This document shows, in pieces, positions 6,853-15,723 of a stretch of 64,000 nucleotides of DNA (positions are counted from its first letter, which is position 1; the number at the start of each line of letters is the position of its first letter). The position numbers and the translations under genes were made by a program. The stretch is from Pedobacter mucosus. Its GTDB lineage: Bacteria; Bacteroidota; Bacteroidia; Sphingobacteriales; Sphingobacteriaceae. The stretch is from assembly GCF_022200785.1 (NCBI RefSeq), contig NZ_CP087585.1, forward strand, positions 1,674,001 to 1,738,000, given 5' to 3'. The notes beneath the pieces were generated by a model, which searched no databases, was not told where the DNA came from, and saw only the letters and a list, made by a program, of their open reading frames with translations.

Positions 6853-8202
6853 ATGCAGTCATTCGAGATAGATAAAAGCGACGTACTTAAAGTTAAAAAT
6901 GCAATTTTAGCTGGAGATGAAACCCTCAATGAGGTTTTAGCAGATTATCACGCATCAGAAATAGCAATTCTTTTTGAGCGTTTAGATAAGTCTGAACAAC
7001 AATATATAATCAATTTACTTCCTGCGGAGATTGCATCAGAAATTATTTCTGAAATGGATGAAGAGTCGCATCCGGAAGACTTGCTTTTTCAACTACACCC
7101 AGATAAAAGAACTGAGATTGTTGAGGAATTGGATTATGATGATGCAACCGATATTATTTCTCAGCTTGAAGACCATGAACAAAAAGAAATTCTAGAAGAT
7201 CTTAATGAAGAAGACGCAACAGAGATTCGAAATCTTTTAACTTACGACGAGAAGACCGCTGGCGGTTTAATGAACACAGAGTTGATTTGTGTAAACATCA
7301 ACCTATATAAAAAGGATGCTATTGATGAAATTATCCGCCAAAGCGAAGAAATGGAAGAGTTTTATACCATTTATGTGGTTGATGATGATGACATTTTTAA
7401 AGGAATTGTTTCGTTAAAAGATATTATTAAAGCAAAACACAATGCTAAAATAACTGAGCTTGTTAAAATGGATGCTGTTTATGTTCATCCAAATACAGAT
7501 CAGGAAGAAGTTGCGTATTTAATTTCCCAGTATAATTTAACCAGTATCCCTGTAATAGATGATAAGCAAAAGCTGCTAGGTAGGGTGACTTTTGATGATG
7601 TTATTGACGTGTTAGAAGCAGAAAGTACTGAAGATATTTTAAAAATTTCTGGGGTATCCGAAGATGAAGAGCTTAGTGGAAACTGGGTTGAGGCAGTAAA
7701 ATCTCGTTTGCCTTGGTTGGTTATCAATTTAGGAACTGCCTTTTTAGCATCATCAGTAGTTAGATATTTCGACCCAACAATTAAATTAATCCCTTCATTA
7801 GCAGCCTACATGACAATTATTGCAGGCATGGGAGGAAATGCCGCAACACAAGCTTTAGCCGTTACGGTTAGGCGTATTTCACTTTACGACTTAACAGATA
7901 ACCAAGCTTATAGAACCGTTTTAAAAGAATTTACCGTCGGTTTAATAAATGGTGCAGCAAATGGTTTAATCGTATTTATTTTCGCATTCTTTTTTGATGG
8001 AAATCCATTGCTTGGCTTGGTTATTTTCTTAGCGATGACAGGAAATTTAATGATTGCAGGTATTGCTGGAGCTGGTATTCCGTTAGTTTTGAAACGTGTC
8101 GGCATCGATCCAGCCATTGCATCATCTATAATTATTACTACTTTTACCGATGTTTTTGGCTTCCTTCTAATTTTAGGATTAGCCAGTAAGCTATTATTAT
8201 AA
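6853..8202 (+). CDS. mgtE: MgtE-type magnesium transporter
   Basis: 449 residues. The order is canonical: an acidic N-terminal superhelical domain (about 1-130, Mg2+ sensing), two CBS domains (about 135-255) and five membrane helices (about 280-449). Conserved sequences include YDEKTAGGLMNTE, just before the CBS pair, and GMGGNAATQALAVTVR in the pore region. MgtE is a dimeric Mg2+ channel gated by cytosolic Mg2+. With corA nearby, the region holds two independent Mg2+ uptake systems. No riboswitch-like structure was found upstream. Confidence 0.95.
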   Translation: MQSFEIDKSDVLKVKNAILAGDETLNEVLADYHASEIAILFERLDKSEQQYIINLLPAEIASEIISEMDEESHPEDLLFQLHPDKRTEIVEELDYDDATDIISQLEDHEQKEILEDLNEEDATEIRNLLTYDEKTAGGLMNTELICVNINLYKKDAIDEIIRQSEEMEEFYTIYVVDDDDIFKGIVSLKDIIKAKHNAKITELVKMDAVYVHPNTDQEEVAYLISQYNLTSIPVIDDKQKLLGRVTFDDVIDVLEAESTEDILKISGVSEDEELSGNWVEAVKSRLPWLVINLGTAFLASSVVRYFDPTIKLIPSLAAYMTIIAGMGGNAATQALAVTVRRISLYDLTDNQAYRTVLKEFTVGLINGAANGLIVFIFAFFFDGNPLLGLVIFLAMTGNLMIAGIAGAGIPLVLKRVGIDPAIASSIIITTFTDVFGFLLILGLASKLLL

Positions 8203-8252
8203 CAAATTGCAAATATTATCGCTTTTGAATTGTTTCAATAAAGCTGTATATA

Positions 8253-8260
8253 TAATTTTG
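8253..8260 (+). promoter_or_regulatory. Probable -7 element upstream of bioB
   Basis: TAATTTTG matches the Bacteroidota -7 consensus TAnnTTTG exactly and lies 52 bases before the bioB start. A TTTG at 8224-8227 is 25 bases upstream, slightly too far. No BirA-type inverted repeat was seen in the spacer. Confidence 0.4.
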
Positions 8261-8312
8261 ACAAATAAAATTTGATCTTTTTAATCCTTAAAACCAACAA
8301 ATACTGATCCTG

Positions 8313-9314
8313 ATGCAAACAACAAAACACGACTGGAGCAAAGAAGAAATATCAGAAATTTATAATAGACCATTTTTAGATCTGGTTTTTGAGGCAGCAA
8401 GTATACACAGAGAAAATAAAGATTATAATGAAGTTCAGGTTAGCTCGTTAATCTCCATTAAAACAGGTGGCTGTGCTGAAGATTGTTCATATTGCCCACA
8501 GGCTGCTCGTTACCATACTGAGTTAGCAGTACAACCTTTAATGCAAGTGAGTCAGGTAGTTAGCGCTGCTGTAAAAGCTAAAGATGGTGGAGCGTCACGG
8601 TTGTGCATGGGTGCTGCTTGGAGAGAAGTTCGTGATAATAGAGATTTTGATCGAGTTATTGAGATGGTTAAAGCGGTAAACGATATGGATATGGAAGTTT
8701 GCTGTACCTTAGGTATGCTTACTGAAAATCAGGCTCAACGTTTAGCTGATGCTGGTTTATATGCTTATAACCATAATATTGATACTTCTGAAGATGATTA
8801 TAAACGTATCATTTCTACCAGAACATTTGATGATCGTTTAAATACCATTAAAAATGTTCGCAAAGCAAAATTAACGGTTTGTAGTGGTGGTATAATCGGT
8901 TTAGGTGAAACAGTTGAAGATAGGGTTTCGATGCTGCAAACTTTATCAAACATGGAAAAACATCCAGAATCTGTTCCTGTAAATGCATTGGTTCCGGTAA
9001 AGGGTACGCCGCTAGAAAATCAGCCTCGTGTTCCTATTTGGGATATGGTAAGGATGATTGCTACAGCTCGAATTGTTATGCCAAATTCAGTTGTTCGTTT
9101 ATCTGCAGGGAGAAACGAGATGAGTACTTTAGAACAAGCTTTTTGTTTTATGGCTGGTGCAAGTTCTATTTTTGCAGGTGATAAATTACTAACTACACCA
9201 AACCCTGCTTTTGTTGATGATATGGCTATGTTTGAATTATTGGGATTAAAAACACGTGATGCTTTCAAAAACGGTAGACCAGTTAATACCCTGGTTGAGC
9301 AAGAAATTATATAA
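8313..9314 (+). CDS. bioB: Biotin synthase
   Basis: 333 residues. BioB is a radical-SAM enzyme that inserts sulfur into dethiobiotin, the last step of biotin synthesis. The [4Fe-4S] cysteines C54, C58 and C61 stand in [18 protein letters not shown]. Other conserved blocks are [27 protein letters not shown] and [10 protein letters not shown], which carries the Arg ligand of the [2Fe-2S] cluster. The gene stands alone here; bioF and bioD are 44 kb away in the window and bioA is not seen. Confidence 0.97.
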   Translation: MQTTKHDWSKEEISEIYNRPFLDLVFEAASIHRENKDYNEVQVSSLISIKTGGCAEDCSYCPQAARYHTELAVQPLMQVSQVVSAAVKAKDGGASRLCMGAAWREVRDNRDFDRVIEMVKAVNDMDMEVCCTLGMLTENQAQRLADAGLYAYNHNIDTSEDDYKRIISTRTFDDRLNTIKNVRKAKLTVCSGGIIGLGETVEDRVSMLQTLSNMEKHPESVPVNALVPVKGTPLENQPRVPIWDMVRMIATARIVMPNSVVRLSAGRNEMSTLEQAFCFMAGASSIFAGDKLLTTPNPAFVDDMAMFELLGLKTRDAFKNGRPVNTLVEQEII

Positions 9315-9330
9315 ATTTAAGAAAATAAAA

Positions 9331-9360
9331 GAGGCGATTTATGATATCATAAATCGCCTC
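9331..9360. terminator. Bidirectional terminator between bioB and ohr
   Basis: A perfect 30-bp palindrome with arms GAGGCGATTTATGAT. It is flanked by an A-rich run on the left (9321-9330) and TTTTGTTT on the right, so a hairpin plus U-tract forms on both strands. It serves the convergent genes bioB and ohr. Confidence 0.9.
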
Positions 9361-9378
9361 TTTTGTTTATAACAAATC

Positions 9379-9789
9379 TTAAACTGCGGTTACCCTTACT
9401 TCAATATTGCCTTTTACAGCTTTAGAATAAGGACAAGCGTGATGCGCTTTAGTAGCGAGCTTTTGTGCTTCCTCATGAGAAATGCCAGGAATGTGAACGT
9501 CTAGATCTGCAGAAAGTGTAAATGCGTTTCCGTCTTTATTAAAGGAGACCAAAACGTTTACGTTTGCTTCACTAACATCAACACCTTCTCTTTCAGCTAC
9601 AGAACCTAAAGCGCCTAAATAACAGGGACCCCAAGCAGCTGCAAATAATTCCTCTGGATTTGTAGCTCCTCCTTGTCCGCCTAATTCTCTAGGTTTTCTC
9701 AATTCAAAATCTAAAATGCCATCTTTTGATTTTATGTGTCCGTCTCTTCCACCTGTGGCTAAAACTTCAGCCGTATATATTTTTTCCAT
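9379..9789 (-). CDS. ohr: Organic hydroperoxide resistance protein, Ohr/OsmC family
   Basis: 136 residues from the ATG at 9789 (MEKIYTAEVLATGGRDG). A longer reading to 9831 adds residues not expected in the family. Ohr is a thiol peroxidase that reduces organic hydroperoxides. Both active-site cysteines are present, in GPCYLGAL and HHACPYSKA, and the Arg of the ELRKPRELGG region is in place. The gene is monocistronic and shares a bidirectional terminator with bioB. No OhrR-type repressor is adjacent. Confidence 0.92.
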   Translation of the reverse strand: MEKIYTAEVLATGGRDGHIKSKDGILDFELRKPRELGGQGGATNPEELFAAAWGPCYLGALGSVAEREGVDVSEANVNVLVSFNKDGNAFTLSADLDVHIPGISHEEAQKLATKAHHACPYSKAVKGNIEVRVTAV

Positions 9790-9926
9790 AATAATATTAC
9801 TTGAGTAAACATAACAATAGGTTAGGAACATTGTTTTTATGTGATCCTATGGGAAGTTATAAGTCTGTATGAATTAGCGCTAAAAATAATAAGTGAGGTA
9901 TTATTGTAGAAAGGTCTCTCTGTATC

Positions 9927-12086
9927 CTAAATTTTTATTTTGACTAACAATTTATAAATATCATAAGTTACTTTTTGAATTAAATCAAACTGTTCAGGAA
10001 CAAGATCTTCACCTTTTTTAATCGTAACACCGTTTTCTGCCAAGCGAATTAAAGGAACATTATCTATTGTTGAATTACCTTTTGTTAAGTTTTCGATAGA
10101 AGTATCCAATAAATAAATGGTATTATTAGAAATCGGTTTGAGTGCGTCAAAACTTTCAAATTTAAATTCATGCTCCTTGTTATATAGAGAAAGTGTAGCC
10201 ACGTACGAGGATAGTAAATGGCTTAATGCTGTAAACTGATGGACTTCTTTAATGAATAATTGCTTGCTTTTAGGTTCAGAAAACATACGTTGAAACAATG
10301 ATGCAAGGTTTGCTGTGCTAACATAAACCTCTTTTCTGGCCAATTTATATTCTGTCCGATTATAGTTTTTATCAAAATACAAACGAACTACTTGTTCATA
10401 ATAAGCCTTATTTGCCTTCAAAATATTAAGCATGGCATCCTTAAGTTTTTCATGCTCCCATGTTGGGAAAAGAGAATAACTCGCCAATAATGCAATTCCC
10501 GAACCAATAAAAGTGTCATAAATTCTTTCTCTTGCTAATGCTATTGATCCCATTCCCAAAAAATCGAAAAGAATTAAAATGTAAGGTGTCATAAATAAAA
10601 CGCTTACTACATAATTTTTCCTTTGAAAACTATAACAACCAATCATGCAAAATAAAAGAATTGCAAATAAGGTATTTTTGTCATGGATGTAGGTTAGTAC
10701 CGCCATTCCAATAAACGCACCAATGGTTGTCCCTATTAAACGCTGGTAATTCCGCTCTTTTGTTAAACTGAAACCAGGTTTAGAAATCACCAGAATGGTT
10801 AGTAAAATCCAATAACTGTGAGAAAAATCGAGGACTAAAGAAACTACAAATCCTAGAAGCATTACCACAGTTACCCTGAGCGAATGCCTAAATGTTGAAG
10901 AACTGTAAGTTAAATTTTCTTTAAAGAGATTAACATCGAACTTTTGTCTAGTAATAAATTTTTCAGTATCAACTTCGGCCTTCCGAATCTCATCGCTTGT
11001 TCTAACCTTAAAATAACTATATAAAGTTTTAACCCTCGATAGGATATTTTCGATGTTAACTTCTATATTTTTTAAGGCAATAATACCGATTGTATTGTAT
11101 TCTTGATTGTGATTGTTTTGTTCTAAATCATTGATTTTAATTTTTAACCGATCAATTTCTATTAATAATCTTTTCGATAAAACAGGCTTTCCACCACTTT
11201 TTAAAGCGAAAGCGATATCATCCAAAGCGTAAGAAATTCTTTTAATCGCCATTTCATAATCTGGTAATATATCCGCTTTATCAAATTGAGTATGTAGCTG
11301 CTGGTAATTGTAATATGTTGACATTACCTGTTCGAAAAGATCAACCATATCTACAAAAACGAGTAATAAAAATCTTCCTTCAGGAGAAGAATCTCTTACA
11401 ATTTCTCTGGTTCTAAAAAGCAACTCGCGTACGGCATCTTGTTTTTCATGCACTGAAACCTGCAATTGGAGCAAATCAGCATAGGTTTTATCATAATTAT
11501 TATTCTGATGATAAAACTTAGCTTTCTCCCGTAAAAATTCTGCAACTTCTAATATAGAATCGCTTAAGGATTGCTGTACTAAACGAAAGGGGCGAAGCCT
11601 ATAAACAAAATAGCTTAAACCTGTATACCAAAGGCTACCCGCTAAAATAATTGCGCCATGTATTAACACATCCTGCCAAGGACGAATATCGTCAATACTA
11701 AGAACCATAACTAATAAAACTGCCGTTCCAACTGATGCCGCTCTTATTCCATATATATAAAACATGGAAAAAATAAAGCTAGAAACGGCAAGCAGAAAAC
11801 CTATGAAATAGTGGTTCTTATTCGTTAAACCGGTAATTATCGAAAATGCAAAAATTAGTAATGTGGTAATCAACATGGCATTTCGCCTGTGTACCATTGG
11901 CCCCGGACTATCAACAACACTAACACATAACGCCCCTAAAGAAAGTGTCATTCCATATTTAAGCATTCCGAATTGAGCGAATATTAAGGAAGGTAATAAA
12001 ACCCCGATGGTAATACGGATGCCGTCTGCAAAATACGTACTTAATAAAAAGTCTTGTACATTTCTAATGGGTTGCCTAATCTGCAT
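9927..12086 (-). CDS. FUSC family inner-membrane protein (YccS/YhfK-like)
   Basis: 719 residues. An N-terminal hydrophobic block (about 15-165, six helices) is followed by a long soluble alpha-helical region (about 170-390). A second hydrophobic block (about 400-530) resembles the fusaric acid resistance (FUSC) domain, and a soluble C-terminal tail ends the protein. This matches the YccS/YhfK architecture of putative efflux or aromatic-acid carriers. The substrate is unknown. A perfect -7 match (TAATTTTG, 12098-12091) lies immediately upstream, implying a very short leader if used. Confidence 0.85.
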   Translation of the reverse strand: MQIRQPIRNVQDFLLSTYFADGIRITIGVLLPSLIFAQFGMLKYGMTLSLGALCVSVVDSPGPMVHRRNAMLITTLLIFAFSIITGLTNKNHYFIGFLLAVSSFIFSMFYIYGIRAASVGTAVLLVMVLSIDDIRPWQDVLIHGAIILAGSLWYTGLSYFVYRLRPFRLVQQSLSDSILEVAEFLREKAKFYHQNNNYDKTYADLLQLQVSVHEKQDAVRELLFRTREIVRDSSPEGRFLLLVFVDMVDLFEQVMSTYYNYQQLHTQFDKADILPDYEMAIKRISYALDDIAFALKSGGKPVLSKRLLIEIDRLKIKINDLEQNNHNQEYNTIGIIALKNIEVNIENILSRVKTLYSYFKVRTSDEIRKAEVDTEKFITRQKFDVNLFKENLTYSSSTFRHSLRVTVVMLLGFVVSLVLDFSHSYWILLTILVISKPGFSLTKERNYQRLIGTTIGAFIGMAVLTYIHDKNTLFAILLFCMIGCYSFQRKNYVVSVLFMTPYILILFDFLGMGSIALARERIYDTFIGSGIALLASYSLFPTWEHEKLKDAMLNILKANKAYYEQVVRLYFDKNYNRTEYKLARKEVYVSTANLASLFQRMFSEPKSKQLFIKEVHQFTALSHLLSSYVATLSLYNKEHEFKFESFDALKPISNNTIYLLDTSIENLTKGNSTIDNVPLIRLAENGVTIKKGEDLVPEQFDLIQKVTYDIYKLLVKIKI

Positions 12087-12351
12087 GATACAAAATTAAC
12101 ATATTAGATAAGTTTTTTGTTGTGTATAAAATTAAGTTTTCGAAGAATTTTCAGTTTTTAAGCAGAATTTTCTAATCATTTTAATAAAGAAATATTTACT
12201 GATGTTAATAAAGCCATATCGTAAAATGTTTATAACATATAAGAAGTGTTATTTTTAAGCAAAAATAAGGTGGTTTTAAGAAAGCAAGTTGTTAATAATC
12301 AGCTGTTTTTGGTGGAAAAAATTGTTAATAATTTTTTTAGATTTTATTTTG

Positions 12352-12756
12352 CAAGCGTTAATTTGAATGCTAAATTAGATCATATCAAATACGAAGTACT
12401 TTGAATTCTGATAGAACAATCCAAAAGAAATATACGACCGAAAGGTGAAACATTTCGGATTTGTTTACGAGGAAAACGATAAATTTCAGAAAGGGTTAAA
12501 CCGAGTAAGAATATACATTATAATCGAAAGATTTTTATTGAGAATATCGCACAGGCCTAAACAGAAATTATTGAAAATTAGGAAGTTTACGGACGGAGTA
12601 ATTGGAAATAAACTTTACGACTCGCAAAAGTTGCAAAACCGAGTGAGCAAGGAAATAATCAAAGTAATTAGAATTAGACGCTTCAAAAACAGCTATGGTT
12701 GTTTTTAAGGTAAAACGGGGAACTGAATCGAAAGAAGAGGAACCCCGTTTTGTTTT
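12352..12756 (+). ncRNA. Candidate non-coding transcript upstream of phoH
   Basis: The 743-bp gap between the FUSC gene and phoH has no convincing protein. It ends in a strong Rho-independent terminator (12712-12756) that no annotated gene explains. Purine-rich sequence with repeated AAACCGAGT (about 12498 and 12639) fills 12440-12700. Near 12352-12372 there is a loose promoter-like pair. An 87-residue frame with a GTG start at 12445 exists, but its product is an unrelated-looking Lys/Arg/Ile-rich string. It could be a small RNA or an unrecognised small gene. Confidence 0.35.
12712..12756 (+). terminator. Rho-independent terminator upstream of phoH
   Basis: AAAACGGGG (12712-12720) pairs with CCCCGTTTT (12743-12751) over a 22-base loop, followed by GTTTTT. 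No recognised gene ends here. It would isolate phoH (start 12830) from upstream transcription. Confidence 0.75.
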
Positions 12757-12829
12757 TATCCAGTTTTTTTTCCAAATAAAATTACCTTGATTATTCCGCA
12801 AATGATAGCCAAAACATTAGATTTACAAT

Positions 12830-14182
12830 ATGGCTAAAAAAGGAAAATCAATATCCAAATCATCAAATAAAATTTTTGTTTTAGATACTTCAGTGATTTT
12901 ATATGATCATGATGCCATAAATAATTTTCATGAGCATGATGTTGCCATTCCGATACAGGTTTTAGAAGAGTTGGATAATTTTAAAAGTGGAAACGATACA
13001 CGTAATTTTGAGGCAAGAAACTTTATTCGGCTAATTGATCAAGTATCAAAAAAAGCACTCATTAGCGAATGGGTATCTTTGAAAGCTCCCAACGCAGGCA
13101 AATTTAAGGTCGTCCTAAACAAATCATTCCTAGATATCGACGCCGAAGATATTTTCGGTAAAGGTAAAACCGATCATAAAATATTAAATGCAGCGCTTTA
13201 TTTAAAAGAAGAGTATCCAAAGAAAAAAGTAGTTTTGGTTTCGAAGGATATCTGTTTAAGGTTGAAAGCTAAAGCCTTAAACTTGCATGCTGAAGATTAT
13301 GAAACAGGTAAAATTAAAAACGTTGATGAGCTTTATGCCGGCAAAACTGAAATCAATAACTTCCCTGATTCTTTAATTGATGAAGTAAAAAAATATAAAT
13401 TTATTGATGCAAGTGAAATCGAATTGCCTGCAAAAAACGGTAATCATTTTTACGTTTTAAAAAACAAACGCAAAACAGCAAACGTATTTTACAATTCCAA
13501 CTTGCAAACCATTTCTGCTGTTTCTACAGAACCAATATTTAAAATTGAACCGAAAAATATTGAGCAGGCCTTTGCTATTCATGCTTTATTAGATCCAGAA
13601 ATTAAGCTGGTAAGTATCCAAGGAAACGCAGGTACAGGGAAAACACTACTAGCAGTTGCCAGTGCACTTGAACAACGAAAAAACTTCCGCCAAATTTATA
13701 TTACCCGACCAATCGTTTCATTAAGTAATAAAGATATTGGCTTTTTGCCAGGCGATGCAAAATCGAAAACAGATCCTTTTATGGCTCCCATTTGGGATAA
13801 TCTTCGTTTTATAAAAGAACAGTTTGTAGGCGATGATAAAATGTCGGCCAAGATAGATGAACTTATTTCAAGCGAGAAAATTGCAATAGCGCCATTGGCT
13901 TTTATCCGCGGGAGAACCTTAACAAAAATATTTTTTATCGTTGATGAAGCCCAGAACTTAACGCCACATGAGGTCAAAACAATTATTTCTAGAGCTGGAG
14001 AAAATACAAAAATTGTTTTTACAGGCGACATTTATCAAATTGATACACCCTATTTAGATTCAGAAAGTAATGGATTGTCTTATCTTATCGAAAATGCAAA
14101 AAATCATCCGCTCTATGCGCACATTACGCTGCATAAAGGGGAGAGAAGCGAGTTGGCCAATTTAGCAAATGAGTTGCTTTAA
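12830..14182 (+). CDS. PIN domain-PhoH ATPase fusion (YlaK/PhoH2 type)
   Basis: 450 residues. The N-terminal PIN nuclease domain (about 12-150) starts with FVLDTSVILYD, giving the first metal-binding Asp, and has later acidic residues (VLVSKDICLR). The C-terminal PhoH domain has Walker A GNAGTGKT at about 265-272 and Walker B FIVDEAQN. PIN-PhoH (PhoH2) proteins studied elsewhere are RNA helicase-ribonucleases; that activity is inferred here from architecture. The stop codon shares a TTAA with the convergent MFS gene. Confidence 0.93.
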   Translation: MAKKGKSISKSSNKIFVLDTSVILYDHDAINNFHEHDVAIPIQVLEELDNFKSGNDTRNFEARNFIRLIDQVSKKALISEWVSLKAPNAGKFKVVLNKSFLDIDAEDIFGKGKTDHKILNAALYLKEEYPKKKVVLVSKDICLRLKAKALNLHAEDYETGKIKNVDELYAGKTEINNFPDSLIDEVKKYKFIDASEIELPAKNGNHFYVLKNKRKTANVFYNSNLQTISAVSTEPIFKIEPKNIEQAFAIHALLDPEIKLVSIQGNAGTGKTLLAVASALEQRKNFRQIYITRPIVSLSNKDIGFLPGDAKSKTDPFMAPIWDNLRFIKEQFVGDDKMSAKIDELISSEKIAIAPLAFIRGRTLTKIFFIVDEAQNLTPHEVKTIISRAGENTKIVFTGDIYQIDTPYLDSESNGLSYLIENAKNHPLYAHITLHKGERSELANLANELL

Positions 14183-15390
14183 TGATATTTCCTCAAGGCC
14201 TTTATTGCTATTAACAAACCAATAAACGTTAAGAATGCGCTAAATATAAAAGGTGCTCCAGGGAAATAAATTGGTGCACCATCTTCAATAAAAAATACGA
14301 AAATATGTGCTGCCAACCACGGGCCAATAATTGCGGCTAAACTTTGTAAACTCGTGGTAATCCCTTGAATTTCACCTTGTGCATTTTCTGGAACTTGATT
14401 CGAAATGATACTTTGCATCGCCGGACCACCGATTCCTGCTAAACAATATGGTATAATAAATATCATCATCATTAAACCGTTAGCTGCAAAAGCGAAACAT
14501 ATAAAGCCTATTATATATAAAATTAATCCGCTGTAAATTGCGTTTCTGTTGCCAATTTTTGGAACAATAATTCTAATTAGTCCGCCCTGCACAATTGCAA
14601 CTGCTAAGCCAACAACGCCTAAAGAGTAGCCAATCATGGTAGAATTCCAATTAAATTTTTCGATCACATAATACGACCAATTTGATTGTACCGAATGACT
14701 AGCAATATAAAGTAGGAGTAAGGTAACTAAAAGTCCGATTATGGCAGGATATTTAGATGCGTTTAAAATAGAACCAACAGGGTTTGCTCGTTTCCAGGAA
14801 AAATTTCTTCTATTCTCTTTTGATAATGATTCTGGCAAAATAAAGTAGCCATAAAGCCAATTAACAAGCGCTAATCCGGCAGAAATCATAAAGGGAACTC
14901 TAATTCCCCAGTTACTGGATAGTCCGCCAATTACTGGTCCGAGAATAAAACCAACGCCAAATGCTGCACCAACCAACCCAAAGTTTTGCGCTTTCTTTTC
15001 CGGTGAAGAAATATCAGCTATATACGCCATGGCTGTAGTAAAACTGGCTCCGGTAATACCAGCAATTATTCTCCCTACAAATAACCAAGTGATGGAAGGA
15101 GCGAATGATAAAAAAATATAATCGATTCCTAAACCAAATAAGGAGAAAAGTAATATTGGTCTTCTTCCATATTGATCGCTTAAACCGCCCATAATCGGCG
15201 AAAATATAAATTGTGCCAATGCGTAAGCAACCATCAAATATCCACCGTAATCAGCAGCAATACTTAAGCTTCCTCCAGTAAAATCTTGAATCAATTTTGG
15301 TAAAACAGGAATGATAATTCCAAAGCCAGTAAAATCTATTAATAAGGTTATCATGATGAAAACCATTCCCGATTTTTTTTCTTTTGCCAT
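14179..15390 (-). CDS. MFS transporter, Tet/TCR family
   Basis: 403 residues with about 12 membrane helices. The ATG at 15390 is chosen because a perfect -7 promoter element covers the upstream TTG alternative. MFS motif A between helices 2 and 3 reads GGLSDQYGRRPILL, and ITGASFTTAMAYIADIS matches the helix 4/5 block of TetA-like drug:proton antiporters. Chromosomal members often export other compounds, so tetracycline resistance should not be assumed. No TetR-type repressor is adjacent; gyrA lies divergently about 330 bp away. Confidence 0.85.
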   Translation of the reverse strand: MAKEKKSGMVFIMITLLIDFTGFGIIIPVLPKLIQDFTGGSLSIAADYGGYLMVAYALAQFIFSPIMGGLSDQYGRRPILLFSLFGLGIDYIFLSFAPSITWLFVGRIIAGITGASFTTAMAYIADISSPEKKAQNFGLVGAAFGVGFILGPVIGGLSSNWGIRVPFMISAGLALVNWLYGYFILPESLSKENRRNFSWKRANPVGSILNASKYPAIIGLLVTLLLLYIASHSVQSNWSYYVIEKFNWNSTMIGYSLGVVGLAVAIVQGGLIRIIVPKIGNRNAIYSGLILYIIGFICFAFAANGLMMMIFIIPYCLAGIGGPAMQSIISNQVPENAQGEIQGITTSLQSLAAIIGPWLAAHIFVFFIEDGAPIYFPGAPFIFSAFLTFIGLLIAIKALRKYH

Positions 15391-15408
15391 TGAATTTAGG
15401 TTACCTAA

Positions 15409-15416
15409 CAAAAGTA
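15409..15416 (-). promoter_or_regulatory. -7 element for the Tet-like MFS gene
   Basis: TACTTTTG on the minus strand (15416-15409) matches TAnnTTTG and lies 18 bases before the ATG at 15390. No good -33 element was seen at the standard distance. It decides the start codon, because the alternative TTG at 15411 falls inside it. Confidence 0.45.
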
Positions 15417-15627
15417 TTAGAAACTACTTAAAGATTATAAATTAATTTTGCGGCAAAGCGGTGCGGAGTTGAATAGGATTTATATCAAGCTAACATTCAG
15501 AATTAAAACTTAAATAAGTGATACGAAACTTCATTTAACAATTGTAGGTTTATGAAAACCATTTAAATGCCTATTTAAGAACGTATAAAAATGGTGACAA
15601 CTAAAAACGTGTACAGAAGGTCAAAAC

Positions 15628-15660
15628 TTTTCCACAATGCCTTATTTTGGCATATTTTTG
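15628..15660 (+). promoter_or_regulatory. Probable gyrA promoter
   Basis: TATTTTTG at 15653-15660 matches the -7 consensus. A one-mismatch -33 (TTTT, 15628-15631) lies 21 bases upstream. The leader would be about 57 bases. The rest of the 333-bp gap between the MFS gene and gyrA shows no gene. Confidence 0.45.
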
Positions 15661-15723
15661 TTAAATTCGCAAGGTTATAACAATACCTTTTTAAAATCGT
15701 TTTTGATAACGAGAAAATAATTT

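Noticed and set aside
12445..12708. 87-residue protein-coding gene
   Set aside because: GTG start, Lys/Arg/Ile-rich composition, and no recognisable domain. Kept only as part of the candidate transcript.
14179..15390. Acquired tetracycline resistance gene
   Set aside because: No TetR repressor, mobile element or unusual composition; it reads as a chromosomal Tet-like MFS pump.
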